This document shows positions 45,804 to 54,422 of a stretch of 64,000 bases of DNA, piece after piece. Under the pieces are notes generated by a model. It made no database searches and had not been told where the DNA came from. It saw only the letters and a list, made by a program, of their open reading frames with translations. The position numbers and the translations under genes are program-made. This DNA is from Cyclobacteriaceae bacterium. GTDB lineage: Bacteria > Bacteroidota > Bacteroidia > Cytophagales > Cyclobacteriaceae. Location of the stretch: NCBI GenBank assembly GCA_022842845.1, contig JALHOT010000014.1, forward strand, positions 26,296 to 90,295. Direction: 5' to 3'. Position 1 is the stretch's first letter, and the number at the start of each line of letters is the position of its first letter.

Positions 45804-47033
45804 ATGAAGCAAGGTTTAAAAGAGAACTGGCAACAGTTCAGTATCCTTATTTTAGTCAATGCCTTTGTCGGGGCGATGATAGGGATGGAGCGTTCAGTTT
45901 TCCCGGATCTGGCCAGTGAGAAGTTTGGCATGCAGGGACATACTGCCTTGCTGTCCTTCATAATCACCTTTGGCTTAATTAAGTCTATTGCTAATTATGT
46001 GGCGGGCCGTTATACCAAGCGCTTTGGTCGTAAACAGATTTTGTTAGTAGGCTGGCTGGCTGCCTTACCGGTACCCTTCTTGCTCATATTCGCCAACTCA
46101 TGGGCTATGATTTTAATGGCCAATGTATTTTTGGGTATAAACCAAGGCCTCGCATGGTCTACTACGGTATTGATGAAAATTGATTTGGTAGGAGAGAAGA
46201 ACAGAGGTCTTGCCATGGGGCTTAATGAGTTTGCCGGCTACTTAACTGTGTCGCTAGTGGCTTTGGCCAGTAGTTGGATAGCGGCCGTTTATGGTGTGCA
46301 TCCCTATCCTTTTTACATGGGTATCTTCTTTGCTTTCGCAGGATTATTTGTGTCTTATTATTTTGTGCAAGACACAACGGCCCTTGCTAATCTTGAAAAA
46401 AAGAACGTTGCGCATGTGGCGATCAAGAATATTTTTCTTCACACCTCCTGGCTGCATCGAAACTTAGGGTCTGTTACACAAGCCGGTTTTGTGAATAACC
46501 TAAACGATGCTATGGCCTGGGGCATTATTCCGGTGTGGATGCATCAGCAGGGTTATGGCATTGCCGAAATTGGATTGGTAGCTTCAGTCTACCCTGCCTT
46601 GTGGGGAATAGGTCAATTGTTTTCGGGCAAATTAGCTGACATTTTCTGTAAGAAGGATATACTCATGTATGGAATGATCTTTCAGGCATTGGCTATTTTT
46701 CTTTTTCCCTTCATGCACTCACTATCCCTATTGATTTTACTTTCGGCCATATTAGGCATAGGAACTGCATTGGTTTATCCCACTTTCTTAAGTAGCATTG
46801 CAGAGAATACCTCAGTAGAGGAAAGACCTGAGAGTTTAGGTATTTTTCGTTTCTGGCGTGATTTCGGCTATGTGGCAGGTGGCTTGTTGGTAGGCCTCAC
46901 GGCCGATTGGGTAAATATTATTTTTTCCATCGAACTGGTGGCCTTGATTACCCTGATATCGGCCATTATCATCGCCTTTCGCATGTATTGCCCCACATCT
47001 ATTAAATCGGTTACCTGTTTTCAGGGCGAATAA
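45804..47033 (+). CDS. MFS transporter
   Basis: Major facilitator superfamily protein of 409 residues with 12 predicted helices. The loop 2-3 signature is GRYTKRFGRKQILLVGWLAALP, and the loop 8-9 copy is SGKLADIFCKKDILMYG. The N-terminal part has VNAFVGAMIGMERSVFPDLASEKFG. Last gene of the tauE operon. The substrate is unknown; its neighbours suggest an organosulfur compound, sulfite or a related anion, but MFS members in such loci are poorly characterised. Confidence 0.9.
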   Translation: MKQGLKENWQQFSILILVNAFVGAMIGMERSVFPDLASEKFGMQGHTALLSFIITFGLIKSIANYVAGRYTKRFGRKQILLVGWLAALPVPFLLIFANSWAMILMANVFLGINQGLAWSTTVLMKIDLVGEKNRGLAMGLNEFAGYLTVSLVALASSWIAAVYGVHPYPFYMGIFFAFAGLFVSYYFVQDTTALANLEKKNVAHVAIKNIFLHTSWLHRNLGSVTQAGFVNNLNDAMAWGIIPVWMHQQGYGIAEIGLVASVYPALWGIGQLFSGKLADIFCKKDILMYGMIFQALAIFLFPFMHSLSLLILLSAILGIGTALVYPTFLSSIAENTSVEERPESLGIFRFWRDFGYVAGGLLVGLTADWVNIIFSIELVALITLISAIIIAFRMYCPTSIKSVTCFQGE

Positions 47034-47048
47034 TGGAATTTTTTCTTG

Positions 47049-47093
47049 TGTAACTTTTGTTACGGACTGACAAAAGTCATGCTTATATCTTTG
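47049..47093 (+). promoter_or_regulatory. Crp/Fnr-type operator and -7 box of the yeeE pair
   Basis: Operator TGTAAC-TTTT-GTTACG (47049-47064), with its centre 29.5 bases before the -7 box TATCTTTG (47086-47093), an exact TAnnTTTG. No TTG -33 box. Controls 47126-48218. Confidence 0.85.
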
Positions 47094-47125
47094 TATTAAA
47101 TTGAACTAAATATTAAAAGTACAGT

Positions 47126-47689
47126 ATGTTAGAAACCATTCAGCAACCCTGGCCCTGGTATGTGGCAGGTGCACTCATCGGATTGACGGTACCAGCTTTG
47201 CTATTATTGGGTAATAAGCACTTTGGTATCTCCTCGTCTCTGCGTCACGTTTGTGCCGCGTGTATTCCTGGTAATATTTCATTCTTCAAGTACGATTGGA
47301 GGAAAGAAATCTGGAATTTGTTTTTTGTGTTCGGTGTTCTTTTAGGCGGTGTGGTAGCAACACAATTACTAAGTAATCCGGACCCAATTGTTGTGTCAGA
47401 AAAAACAGTAGAAGCTTTGCATGCACTGAATATTGAGACTGACAATCAATTAATGCCTGCTTCTATTTTTAGCTTCGAGAATTTATTTTCTATCAGAGGT
47501 CTGCTCTTTTTCGTAATAGGTGGTTTTATGGTGGGTTTTGGAGCACGTTATGCCGGTGGTTGTACCAGTGGCCACGCCATCATGGGCTTATCTACACTGC
47601 AGTGGCCCTCACTAGTGGCTACATGCTGCTTTATGGCAGGTGGTTTTATAATGGTACACCTGATTTTCCCTTGGTTAATGACACTCTAA
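47126..47689 (+). CDS. YeeE/YedE (TsuA-like) thiosulfate transporter, first half
   Basis: Membrane protein of 187 residues with four or five helices. It carries the YeeE/YedE cysteine motifs C43 and C46 in [10 protein letters not shown] and C146 in [13 protein letters not shown]. In E. coli, TsuA (YeeE, about 350 residues) moves thiosulfate through the membrane by passing it along such cysteines. Here the protein equals about half of TsuA, and the other half is the next gene, 19 bases downstream. The two are expected to form one channel. Regulated by its own Crp/Fnr-type site. Confidence 0.9.
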   Translation: MLETIQQPWPWYVAGALIGLTVPALLLLGNKHFGISSSLRHVCAACIPGNISFFKYDWRKEIWNLFFVFGVLLGGVVATQLLSNPDPIVVSEKTVEALHALNIETDNQLMPASIFSFENLFSIRGLLFFVIGGFMVGFGARYAGGCTSGHAIMGLSTLQWPSLVATCCFMAGGFIMVHLIFPWLMTL

Positions 47690-47708
47690 TTTATTGAAGA
47701 AGATATTT

Positions 47709-48218
47709 ATGCAACAGACTAAAGAAGAATTTGTAGATGCTCCGGTAGTACAACATCCTATCGAGTGCGAGGCTCCCAATGATCAGGTAGCGAGCGAGTC
47801 GCTGGTTACTTCCAACATCAAATATATGATTGTGGGTATCCTGTTTGGTATTGTATTCGTTAAGGCTGAAGTTATTTCGTGGTATAGAATTCAGGAAATG
47901 TTTCGCCTGCATTCGTTTCACATGTATGGAATCATTGGCACTGCCGTAGTGGTAGGTATGATTTCTGTATTCCTGATTAAGAAATTTAACATCAAAACCA
48001 TGCAAGGCGAAAAGGTTGTGTTTCACGACAAAACCTTTCATTGGGGTAATATAATCGGTGGCTTAATGTTTGGATTAGGATGGGCGATTACAGGCGCTTG
48101 TCCTGGTCCACTCTTTGCTCAAATCGGCAGTGGCTTTTTAGTAGTTATCGTTACTTTGTTAAGTGCCATTTTCGGTACATGGGTGTACGGCTTGTTGCGC
48201 GATAAACTGCCACATTAA
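47709..48218 (+). CDS. YeeE/YedE (TsuA-like) thiosulfate transporter, second half
   Basis: Membrane protein of 169 residues with four predicted helices. A cytoplasmic N-terminal tail of about 35 residues contains C20. The family motif GLGWAITGACPGPLFAQIGSG has C131, the second-half cysteine of YeeE proteins. The ATG at 47709 was chosen; a TTG at 47694 lies closer to the previous gene. It pairs with the 187-residue half encoded just upstream to make a split transporter. Thiosulfate is the expected substrate, by family. Confidence 0.9.
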   Translation: MQQTKEEFVDAPVVQHPIECEAPNDQVASESLVTSNIKYMIVGILFGIVFVKAEVISWYRIQEMFRLHSFHMYGIIGTAVVVGMISVFLIKKFNIKTMQGEKVVFHDKTFHWGNIIGGLMFGLGWAITGACPGPLFAQIGSGFLVVIVTLLSAIFGTWVYGLLRDKLPH

Positions 48219-48232
48219 AATTATTCGGTGAC

Positions 48233-48277
48233 TGTAATGAAAGTCACAGACTAGGAAGGGGCGACATATGATCTTTG
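48233..48277 (+). promoter_or_regulatory. Crp/Fnr-type operator and -7 box of the tsdA operon
   Basis: Operator TGTAAT-GAAA-GTCACA (48233-48248), with its centre 29.5 bases before GATCTTTG (48270-48277), a -7 box with one deviation from TAnnTTTG. No TTG -33 box. Controls 48302-51244. Confidence 0.8.
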
Positions 48278-48301
48278 TCATAAATTAAATGAGAAGATTG
48301 T

Positions 48302-48733
48302 ATGTCGTCCTTATTTTTTGAAAACAAAAACCTCACTATCAATTACGATAAAGATCAGGCTTATCTATTACTCATTTGGAAAGGATTCATCCCTAGCACA
48401 GAGTTCAGAGCCTTGGCTTGCGAAATTATTAAGGCAGTGGAAAATACTAAGGTGCAGAAGATTCTTTCAGACAATACTGAATGGAAAATCATTTCTCCCA
48501 ACGATTACAGTTGGGCAGCCAGCCATTGGTTTCCCAAAGCAGAGCAAAGCGGTGTTACGCACATGGCAACAGTATTAAGCAAAGATACTTTTAACAGGCT
48601 CGCAGAGCGTACCGTGCAAAACATGGCGGAGGTGAACAACATGAGAATACAGAATTTTGAACATATAAAAGAGGCTGTTGACTGGTTGAATACTGCCAGT
48701 GTGCTTAGATCACAATCGTCTTTGGTAAAATAA
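48302..48733 (+). CDS. STAS/SpoIIAA-like domain protein
   Basis: Cytoplasmic protein of 143 residues with the SpoIIAA-like/STAS pattern: a beta strand AYLLLIWKGFIPSTEFRALACEIIKAVENTKVQKILSD (split here by a helix), then WAASHWFPKAEQSGVTHMATVLS and IKEAVDWLNT at the end. Such proteins bind lipids or nucleotides or act as regulatory modules. Here it is the first gene of the tsdA operon, 19 bases before the cytochrome gene. Its role in sulfur metabolism is unknown. One Cys lies near residue 40. Confidence 0.7.
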   Translation: MSSLFFENKNLTINYDKDQAYLLLIWKGFIPSTEFRALACEIIKAVENTKVQKILSDNTEWKIISPNDYSWAASHWFPKAEQSGVTHMATVLSKDTFNRLAERTVQNMAEVNNMRIQNFEHIKEAVDWLNTASVLRSQSSLVK

Positions 48734-48752
48734 TCAGAAACATATTTATCCG

Positions 48753-49814
48753 ATGCAAGCTGACTTCAAAGAAATACAAACTTTAGCGAAATTAATCACT
48801 GGCTTAGTAGCCTTTTTGCTGGTAGTAATTATTCTGACTGGTACCACTGTTGGAGTGTTATATGTAAAGCCTACTTTCTTTTCTGACTTATTTAGTGAGG
48901 GTGAAAGTCCGGCAATGGTAACAGCAGTAGAAAACAAAGTGGCGTTATGGATGGCTCCTGATCCAAAAAGCATTCCTGCCAATACTGCAGGCGATGAGAT
49001 TCGTTATGGAAAAGAATTGATTGCACATACAGCTGAATACTTAGGTCCTAAGGGCAAAGTATTGTCCATCAGTAATGGCATGAATTGCCAGAACTGTCAC
49101 TTAGATGCAGGCACAAAACCTTTTGGTAATAATTATAGTGCAGTTGCTTCCACCTATCCTAAATTCCGCGCAAGATCAGGCGCTGAAGAAACAATAGAGA
49201 AGCGTGTAAACGATTGCTTTGAACGAAGCCTCAATGGCCAGCCTTTGGCGAATGATAGTAAGGAGATGAAAGCCATCGTGGCCTACATTAAATGGTTGGG
49301 TACAGATGTTCCGAAGGGTAAAACACCCGAAGGCGCAGGGCTGGTGGAATTAAGCTACTTGAGTAGACCAGCTGATCCTATCAAAGGAAAAGTTTTGTAC
49401 CAGGAGAACTGTACCGTTTGTCACGGGGCTGATGGGGAAGGTATTATGAATACTGATCGTAATGCTTACACGTATCCACCGCTTTGGGGCAAGCATAGTT
49501 ATAATGATGGCGCTGGTTTGTATCGCATGTCGCGATTTGCAGGCTATATAAAAGCAAATATGCCCTTAGGCGCTACACACGATTCCCCCATTCTTACCGA
49601 TGAACAAGCCTGGGATATAGCCGCCTTCGTTAATTCTATGGAGCGCCCCAACAAGGATATTAGCAAAGACTGGCCTGATATTTCTAAGAAGCCTATTGAT
49701 CATCCTTTCGGACCATTTACTGATGGCTTCGATGAACAGCAACATAAGTTTGGTCCTTATCAACCTATCATAGATAAGCGAAAAGAATTGTCTAAAGAAC
49801 AAAAAGCAAAGTAA
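48753..49814 (+). CDS. tsdA: TsdA-like dihaem thiosulfate dehydrogenase, membrane-anchored
   Basis: c-type cytochrome of 353 residues with two haem sites: C112-x2-C115-H116 (CQNCH) and C220-x2-C223-H224 (CTVCH). Between them C155 lies in NDCFERSLNG, the place of the unusual Cys axial ligand of TsdA. The segments YPKFRARSG, MKAIVAYIKWL, YPPLWG and AWDIAAFVNSMERP also match. TsdA joins two thiosulfate to tetrathionate, or reverses this. Here the N-terminus (about 15-38) is a single membrane helix without a cleavage site, so the enzyme is anchored at the membrane instead of soluble. The TAA overlaps the ATG of the next gene (TAATG). Confidence 0.88.
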   Translation: MQADFKEIQTLAKLITGLVAFLLVVIILTGTTVGVLYVKPTFFSDLFSEGESPAMVTAVENKVALWMAPDPKSIPANTAGDEIRYGKELIAHTAEYLGPKGKVLSISNGMNCQNCHLDAGTKPFGNNYSAVASTYPKFRARSGAEETIEKRVNDCFERSLNGQPLANDSKEMKAIVAYIKWLGTDVPKGKTPEGAGLVELSYLSRPADPIKGKVLYQENCTVCHGADGEGIMNTDRNAYTYPPLWGKHSYNDGAGLYRMSRFAGYIKANMPLGATHDSPILTDEQAWDIAAFVNSMERPNKDISKDWPDISKKPIDHPFGPFTDGFDEQQHKFGPYQPIIDKRKELSKEQKAK

Positions 49815-51244
49815 TGAAGAACTGGATTGTGGCTTTAGGCCTAACACTGGCAAGTGTATATTATACGTATGCCCAACACCAAGACCCCAGTTGGTCAGTA
49901 AGACGCGCTACCATTAATCAGCAATGTGTTGAGAATGATAGTTTATGCAATGTATTACACAAGCTGGGTACCTTCGAAGGACATTTGAGAACTTTCTTCA
50001 TGGGCACCACTAACCATGATGATTTCCCTGATTACTTCGCCCTGGGCATGGGAGGAGGTCTAGGTTATTATACCCCCATCATCAAAAATTTCCAAGTGGG
50101 CATGTCAGGCTTTATTATTTACAATATGGCGTCTACCCACTTAGGTCCGCGTGATGGCTTTATGAATCGTTATGAATTAGCCCTCTTTGATATAAGCAAT
50201 CCTGATAACCACGAAGACCTTGATCGATTGGAAGATTTGTACATTAGGTATTACATCAATGAATCGCAACATTCATATATACAGTTTGGTAAGTTTCACT
50301 TAAAGACTCCTATGATCAATTTACAGGATGGCCGCATGCGACCTAACTTGCAGGAAGGTGTGTGGGCAGAGTGGAATCATTGGTCCCACCTTAAGTTTAA
50401 GGGTGGTTTTTTGTGGAAGACCTCTCCCAGAGGTACCATTCATTGGTATGATATGGGACATTCCGTTGGAGTATATCCTATGGGTAGAGCGGTGAATGGT
50501 GCCAGGGCAGATTATTATGGTCATGTAAAGACTGATGGTGTCGTGATTGGGAATGCTGTGGTGAATCCTGTTAAAAATTTGCAAATAGATTTGTGGAACT
50601 ACCACGCAACTGGTTTACAGAACAGTGTATTAACAAAAACTGAATGGAAAAAGAAAAAGAATGGTACCCAATGGATGGCAGGCCTGCAATACATTTGGCA
50701 ACGATCTCTGTATAACGACACACTTTCTATCGAAAAGCAATACACTATTAAAGGAGAGCAGTCACATGTATTCAGTGGCCGAATAGCCCGTACCAATATC
50801 AGCGCAGGTAGCGAGTGGAATTTGAGTTTTACACGTATTACACAACATGGTCGTTATTTATTTCCACGCGAGTGGGGCGTAGAACCTTTCTATACCTTCA
50901 TGCAGCGCGAACGCATGGAAGGTGCCGGTGATGCCAATGCGGTGGTACTTCAACATCAGCATTACTTAGATAAAGCCCGTCATTTATCACTTGTAACAGG
51001 TGTAGGAACTTTTTGGATGCCCGATGTTAATAATGCTTTATTAAATAAATATGCCATGCCCGACTTTTATCAGGCCAATATCAGAGCCCGCTATAAGTTT
51101 ACAGGTTTCTTACAAGGGCTGAATCTGGATGTGCTGTATTTGTACAAGGGCAACATGGAAAAGGGATTAGCCGAAACTGCTCAGTTCTTTCATAATAAAG
51201 TAGATGTAAATCATCTTTCGGTTACACTGGACTATTACTTCTAA
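49814..51244 (+). CDS. Putative outer-membrane porin coupled to TsdA
   Basis: Outer-membrane protein of 476 residues: signal peptide (about 1-20, ending TYAQ), then an OprD-like or alginate-porin-like beta-barrel. Features are FPDYFALGMGGGLGYYTP, YIQFGKFHLKTPMIN, LQEGVWAEWNHW and a terminal strand, HLSVTLDYYF, that ends in Phe. Two cysteines (QCVENDSLC) near residue 36 could form a disulfide in the plug. Its start overlaps the TsdA stop by one base, so translation is tightly coupled. This suggests it lets thiosulfate or tetrathionate pass the outer membrane for TsdA. It is the last gene of the operon. Confidence 0.75.
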   Translation: MKNWIVALGLTLASVYYTYAQHQDPSWSVRRATINQQCVENDSLCNVLHKLGTFEGHLRTFFMGTTNHDDFPDYFALGMGGGLGYYTPIIKNFQVGMSGFIIYNMASTHLGPRDGFMNRYELALFDISNPDNHEDLDRLEDLYIRYYINESQHSYIQFGKFHLKTPMINLQDGRMRPNLQEGVWAEWNHWSHLKFKGGFLWKTSPRGTIHWYDMGHSVGVYPMGRAVNGARADYYGHVKTDGVVIGNAVVNPVKNLQIDLWNYHATGLQNSVLTKTEWKKKKNGTQWMAGLQYIWQRSLYNDTLSIEKQYTIKGEQSHVFSGRIARTNISAGSEWNLSFTRITQHGRYLFPREWGVEPFYTFMQRERMEGAGDANAVVLQHQHYLDKARHLSLVTGVGTFWMPDVNNALLNKYAMPDFYQANIRARYKFTGFLQGLNLDVLYLYKGNMEKGLAETAQFFHNKVDVNHLSVTLDYYF

Positions 51245-51460
51245 CGAGTTATTCTGTCTTCATGAGTAGCCATGTTATCAAATAGGGGTAAAGTAATTTG
51301 GTATCTGTTTCAGTCCCAGCGGAGCAACATTGATAATACCTATAACTCAAAGCATTGAAGCTGTCTCTATTGAGTGACTTGCAAATGCTTTAATGATTTC
51401 TTGTGGCACTTGGCACATGTCTTAAGCATAAGTAAGAAGCATTCAAAGCAACTAAATTAA

Positions 51461-51802
51461 TTAATCTACCAATTTCTTTAACTGCGTGGGATGACTTAAT
51501 TTATAGTCCTCTGTTTTTTTATGATAGCCAAGGCGCTTATTGACATAACCCTTTTGATAGGCCTTGATCCTCGCATTGAACTCAATGACATCACCTGGTT
51601 TGAGTGCCAGGTCTTCAAAAGCTTTGCTAAAAGTAAACCATACATGATCAGACACGACTTGTTTCAAAGCTACATCAACTACTTGGGTTAGGAGGAGGGT
51701 ATCTTCTGAATAGCCTTTGTAGTTAGTCTTTTTACCAAAGCGGCTGAATACAGCTCTGAATGTTTTTCTTTCTTCGGCCTGGGCTGCCAGTTCTTTTCTC
51801 AT
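51461..51802 (-). CDS. Conserved hypothetical protein (small nucleic-acid-binding-like fold)
   Basis: Cytoplasmic protein of 113 residues with a basic N-terminus (MRKELAAQAEERKTFRAVFSRFGKK) and beta strands with DTLLLTQVVDVALKQVVSDHVWF and LKPGDVIEFNARIKAYQKGYV, like an OB-fold. No catalytic motif is seen. The ATG at 51802 is preferred over a TTG at 51808. It is on the opposite strand to the sulfur genes and probably not part of the locus. Confidence 0.65.
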   Translation of the reverse strand: MRKELAAQAEERKTFRAVFSRFGKKTNYKGYSEDTLLLTQVVDVALKQVVSDHVWFTFSKAFEDLALKPGDVIEFNARIKAYQKGYVNKRLGYHKKTEDYKLSHPTQLKKLVD

Positions 51803-51886
51803 GGACAAAGGTATATTTTATCCAGCATTAAACTGATCAATCTAACCATGTCGAAGTATTATTTAAAGGCCTGCCTAAGTCATAGC

Positions 51887-52144
51887 TCATTTTTTCTTCG
51901 CCAATACTTCCATTCTCTTATTTAATTCTACAGTGGCAATCATTTCATTGATTCTTGCCTGTTCTATAGCCCTTTGCGCTTCGGCTTTTTGCTTTTCTGC
52001 GAGCTTCACGGCCTGTTCGGCTATAGCTGCATTTTCAAGGGCGATGGCTTCTTGCTGATCGGCTCTTTGTTGCTGGTAGAAACCATAGCCAAAGGCAACA
52101 AGGCAAAGCAGGCTCAGCAGGAGGATGAGTATGTTTTTATTCAT
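51887..52144 (-). CDS. Small membrane-anchored coiled-coil protein
   Basis: Protein of 85 residues: an N-terminal membrane helix (NILILLLSLLCLVAFGYGFYQ), then a charged, Ala/Glu/Gln/Lys-rich coiled coil (about 28-80) with heptad spacing, and a basic end. Homologues of this plan are common in Bacteroidota and have no known role. It is a single gene, in the same orientation as the 51461 gene, with an 84-base gap. Confidence 0.7.
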   Translation of the reverse strand: MNKNILILLLSLLCLVAFGYGFYQQQRADQQEAIALENAAIAEQAVKLAEKQKAEAQRAIEQARINEMIATVELNKRMEVLAKKK

Positions 52145-52475
52145 AAAAAGATTTTAGCTTAGGTAATTTACAATGCGCATCGATTCGTTCCTTTTTACTG
52201 TAACAACGATGAATTGAAGATAAGCAATTGCTATAAATAGGTAAAATATGGATTAGCTTTGCTTGTATTGTAACTTGGCTAAGCTGATATTACCACGAAC
52301 AAATCTTGCCCATTTTTTATTCAGTGAGGCAAGACCTGATTCAGATTTGCCATTGTATTGCTAATGGCACAAGCAATTGATCAGGCTTGTATGGGATTAA
52401 AATAAAGATTCGATACTGCTCCCTCCGGCATAGCGCAAAGGAATAGTATCGAATCAATTTTTATAAAGAAGTCTA
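52145..52475. other. Intergenic region with a long-stem hairpin
   Basis: About 330 bases between the small coiled-coil gene and the DUF2892 gene, both on the minus strand. It contains the hairpin at 52407-52455 and the upstream region of the coiled-coil gene. No gene is seen. No Crp/Fnr-type site is present. Confidence 0.5.
52407..52455. terminator. Long-stem hairpin downstream of the DUF2892 gene
   Basis: Perfect 11-bp stem (52407-52417 with 52445-52455) around a 27-base loop, with T-rich sequence outside both arms. On the minus strand it begins 20 bases after the DUF2892 stop codon and likely acts as its terminator. The large loop is unusual. Confidence 0.6.
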
Positions 52476-52685
52476 TTAAGCTTTCTTAGCAGGGCAGGTG
52501 TTCAATCCTACCAATGCGTACAAGGGGCAGAAGCTAATCAAACTTGTTACCACCAAGACACCAGCTAAGGCCAAGGCTATATAGCCAACTGTTTCAGTAA
52601 GTGTATCAGTAAAATACAAGGTAACCAACACAGCGGCTAATAAGATGCGTATGGTTTTGTCTACAGTGCCAACATTGCTTTTCAT
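52476..52685 (-). CDS. DUF2892 (YgaP-like) membrane protein
   Basis: Membrane protein of 69 residues matching the transmembrane part of YgaP (DUF2892): KSNVGTVDKTIRILLAAVLVTLYF, a second helix, VVTSLISFCPLYALVGLNTC, then a basic end. In E. coli YgaP this domain is fused to a rhodanese; here they are separate. C53 in FCPLY and C65 in LNTC are the typical cysteines of the family. It has its own Crp/Fnr-type promoter, in divergent orientation to the first persulfide dioxygenase gene. Confidence 0.92.
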   Translation of the reverse strand: MKSNVGTVDKTIRILLAAVLVTLYFTDTLTETVGYIALALAGVLVVTSLISFCPLYALVGLNTCPAKKA

Positions 52686-52728
52686 ATATGTATTGTTTAG
52701 GGTTTTGTGTAATTGTTTAACAGATAAG

Positions 52729-52773
52729 TAAAGATAATGATTCGTTTAGCATCAGATTGTGACAATCGTCACA
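52729..52773 (-). promoter_or_regulatory. Crp/Fnr-type operator and -7 box of the DUF2892 gene
   Basis: Perfect palindrome TGTGAC-AATC-GTCACA (52758-52773). Read on the minus strand, its centre lies 29.5 bases before TATCTTTA (52736-52729), which differs from TAnnTTTG only at the last base. No TTG -33 box. Confidence 0.8.
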
Positions 52774-52804
52774 CAAGGATAGCTGACAAAAATCAGGCTC
52801 TTTT

Positions 52805-52849
52805 GGTAACACTTGTCACACATCATTGCAATCACTTATCTCAATTTTG
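52805..52849 (+). promoter_or_regulatory. Crp/Fnr-type operator and -7 box of the first persulfide dioxygenase gene
   Basis: Operator GGTAAC-ACTT-GTCACA (52805-52820), with its centre 29.5 bases before CAATTTTG (52842-52849), one deviation from TAnnTTTG. No TTG -33 box. Controls 52922-54343. Confidence 0.8.
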
Positions 52850-52921
52850 ATAGCATCATGGAAAAGGCATTCCCCTTATCAATGATTGTAAGTTTTACAT
52901 CGATAACATCCATTTAATCAT

Positions 52922-54343
52922 ATGAAAATAGAACAAATCTACACCGGATGCCTTGCAGAGGCAGCTTACTACATCGAAAGTGCCGGAGAGGCAGTAATCA
53001 TTGACCCATTGCGTGAGACAGCCCCTTATATAGAGAGGGCTGAGCGCGACCATGCCAAGATCAAGTATGTGATGGAAACACACTTCCATGCTGATTTTGT
53101 TTCTGGGCATATTGATCTGGCCAAAAAGACGGGGGCCACTATTGTATTTGGTCCTACAGCCAAACCTGGTTACGATGCTTATGTAGCAGTCGATGAAGAA
53201 GTGTTTCCGGTGGGCGACATAACCATCACTGTTTTACACACGCCCGGGCATACCATGGAGTCAACAACTTATTTGTTGAAAGACGAACATGGTAATCCGC
53301 ACGCTATCTTTACTGGCGATACTTTATTTATTGGCGATGTGGGGCGACCAGACCTGGTACAAAAAGTAAAGGCAGATATCACCCCTCAATATTTAGCAGG
53401 TTTACTCTTCGATTCTTTGCGCAACAAAATCATGACCTTGTCCGATGAAGTGATTGTTTATCCTGGTCATGGTGCAGGCAGTGCTTGTGGTAAAAAGATG
53501 GATAAGGAAACGGTATCCACAGTAGGAAAGCAAAAGCAATTCAATTATGCACTGCGTGCCGACATGACAAAAGCCGAATTTATTGAAGCGGTCACCGATG
53601 GTTTAACCGAGCCACCCCAGTATTTCCCTGCCAATGTATTGATGAATGTATTAGGTAATGTAAAGGGCATTGATGAGATACTAGCCAAGGGCAACAGGCC
53701 TTTAAGTGTAAAAGAATTTGAAACGGTTTGGGAGAGCACAGAGGCTTTGGTCATTGATGCGCGCAGCAAAGAGGTATTTCCCAAAGGCTTTATCCCCGGT
53801 TCTATCTTTATTGGCATTGATGATACCTTCGCCCCCTGGGTTGGTGCCTTGATCGCAGACTTAAAACAGCCCATTCTCTTTTTGGTAGAGCCGGGCAAAG
53901 AAGAAGAGGTAGTTACACGCCTTGCGCGAGTGGGTTACGATAATACCCTGGGTTATTTACAGGGGGGCATAGAAGCCTGGAAGGCTGCGGGCAATGAGAT
54001 CGACACCCTGGATGAAGTGAGTGCTGATGAGTTGGAGTCGCTTACTTTGTTAGGCGATAAGCTTGCTGTTTTAGATGCAAGAAGGAGGAGCGAGTTCGAT
54101 ACAGAGCACTTGGTCTTGGCTCAAAACTTTCCTTTGGATACCCTCAATCAGCAGATGGCCATGCTCAATAAACAAAAGACCTATTACATCCATTGTGCCG
54201 GAGGCTATCGTTCCGTGATTGCCGCCTCCATCCTTAAATCAAGGGGGTATCACAACATCATTAATATAAGGGGAGGCTATAAAGCTTTGACTGTCACCAA
54301 ACTGGCCCGCACCGAGCATCAGGAAGTGCTCACTGAACTGTAA
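52922..54343 (+). CDS. Persulfide dioxygenase-rhodanese fusion (CstB-like), copy 1
   Basis: Enzyme of 473 residues. The N-terminal metallo-beta-lactamase domain (1-245) is of ETHE1/persulfide dioxygenase type: H54-F-H56-A-D58 and H106/H110 in HTPGHT, with iron ligand D133 in FTGDTLF. PGHGAGSACGK (181-191) is the family signature. A rhodanese-like domain without catalytic Cys (about 265-360) follows, then an active rhodanese (about 370-470) with C425 in CAGGYRS. The layout matches CstB of Staphylococcus aureus, which oxidises low-molecular-weight persulfides to thiosulfate through sulfite. It has its own promoter and a terminator. A second copy lies at 61000. Confidence 0.93.
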   Translation: MKIEQIYTGCLAEAAYYIESAGEAVIIDPLRETAPYIERAERDHAKIKYVMETHFHADFVSGHIDLAKKTGATIVFGPTAKPGYDAYVAVDEEVFPVGDITITVLHTPGHTMESTTYLLKDEHGNPHAIFTGDTLFIGDVGRPDLVQKVKADITPQYLAGLLFDSLRNKIMTLSDEVIVYPGHGAGSACGKKMDKETVSTVGKQKQFNYALRADMTKAEFIEAVTDGLTEPPQYFPANVLMNVLGNVKGIDEILAKGNRPLSVKEFETVWESTEALVIDARSKEVFPKGFIPGSIFIGIDDTFAPWVGALIADLKQPILFLVEPGKEEEVVTRLARVGYDNTLGYLQGGIEAWKAAGNEIDTLDEVSADELESLTLLGDKLAVLDARRRSEFDTEHLVLAQNFPLDTLNQQMAMLNKQKTYYIHCAGGYRSVIAASILKSRGYHNIINIRGGYKALTVTKLARTEHQEVLTEL

Positions 54344-54349
54344 AAAGTG

Positions 54350-54406
54350 TCAGCCATGGCATTCACGGGTTTGAGATAATTCCCCGTGGATGCCATAGGT
54401 GGCTGA
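54350..54406. terminator. Long bidirectional hairpin
   Basis: Extended imperfect stem (TCAGCCA-TGGCAT-...-CACGGG with CCCGTGG-ATGCCA-...-TGGCTGA) over 57 bases, between the convergent persulfide dioxygenase and rhodanese genes. It starts 7 bases after the stop codon of the former and ends 17 bases before that of the latter. Confidence 0.8.
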
Positions 54407-54422
54407 TGGACAGAAGATCACA

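Noticed and set aside
48302..48733. Naming the first protein of the tsdA operon as an anti-sigma-factor antagonist
   Set aside because: The conserved phosphorylated Ser motif is not evident and no anti-sigma or sigma gene is adjacent.
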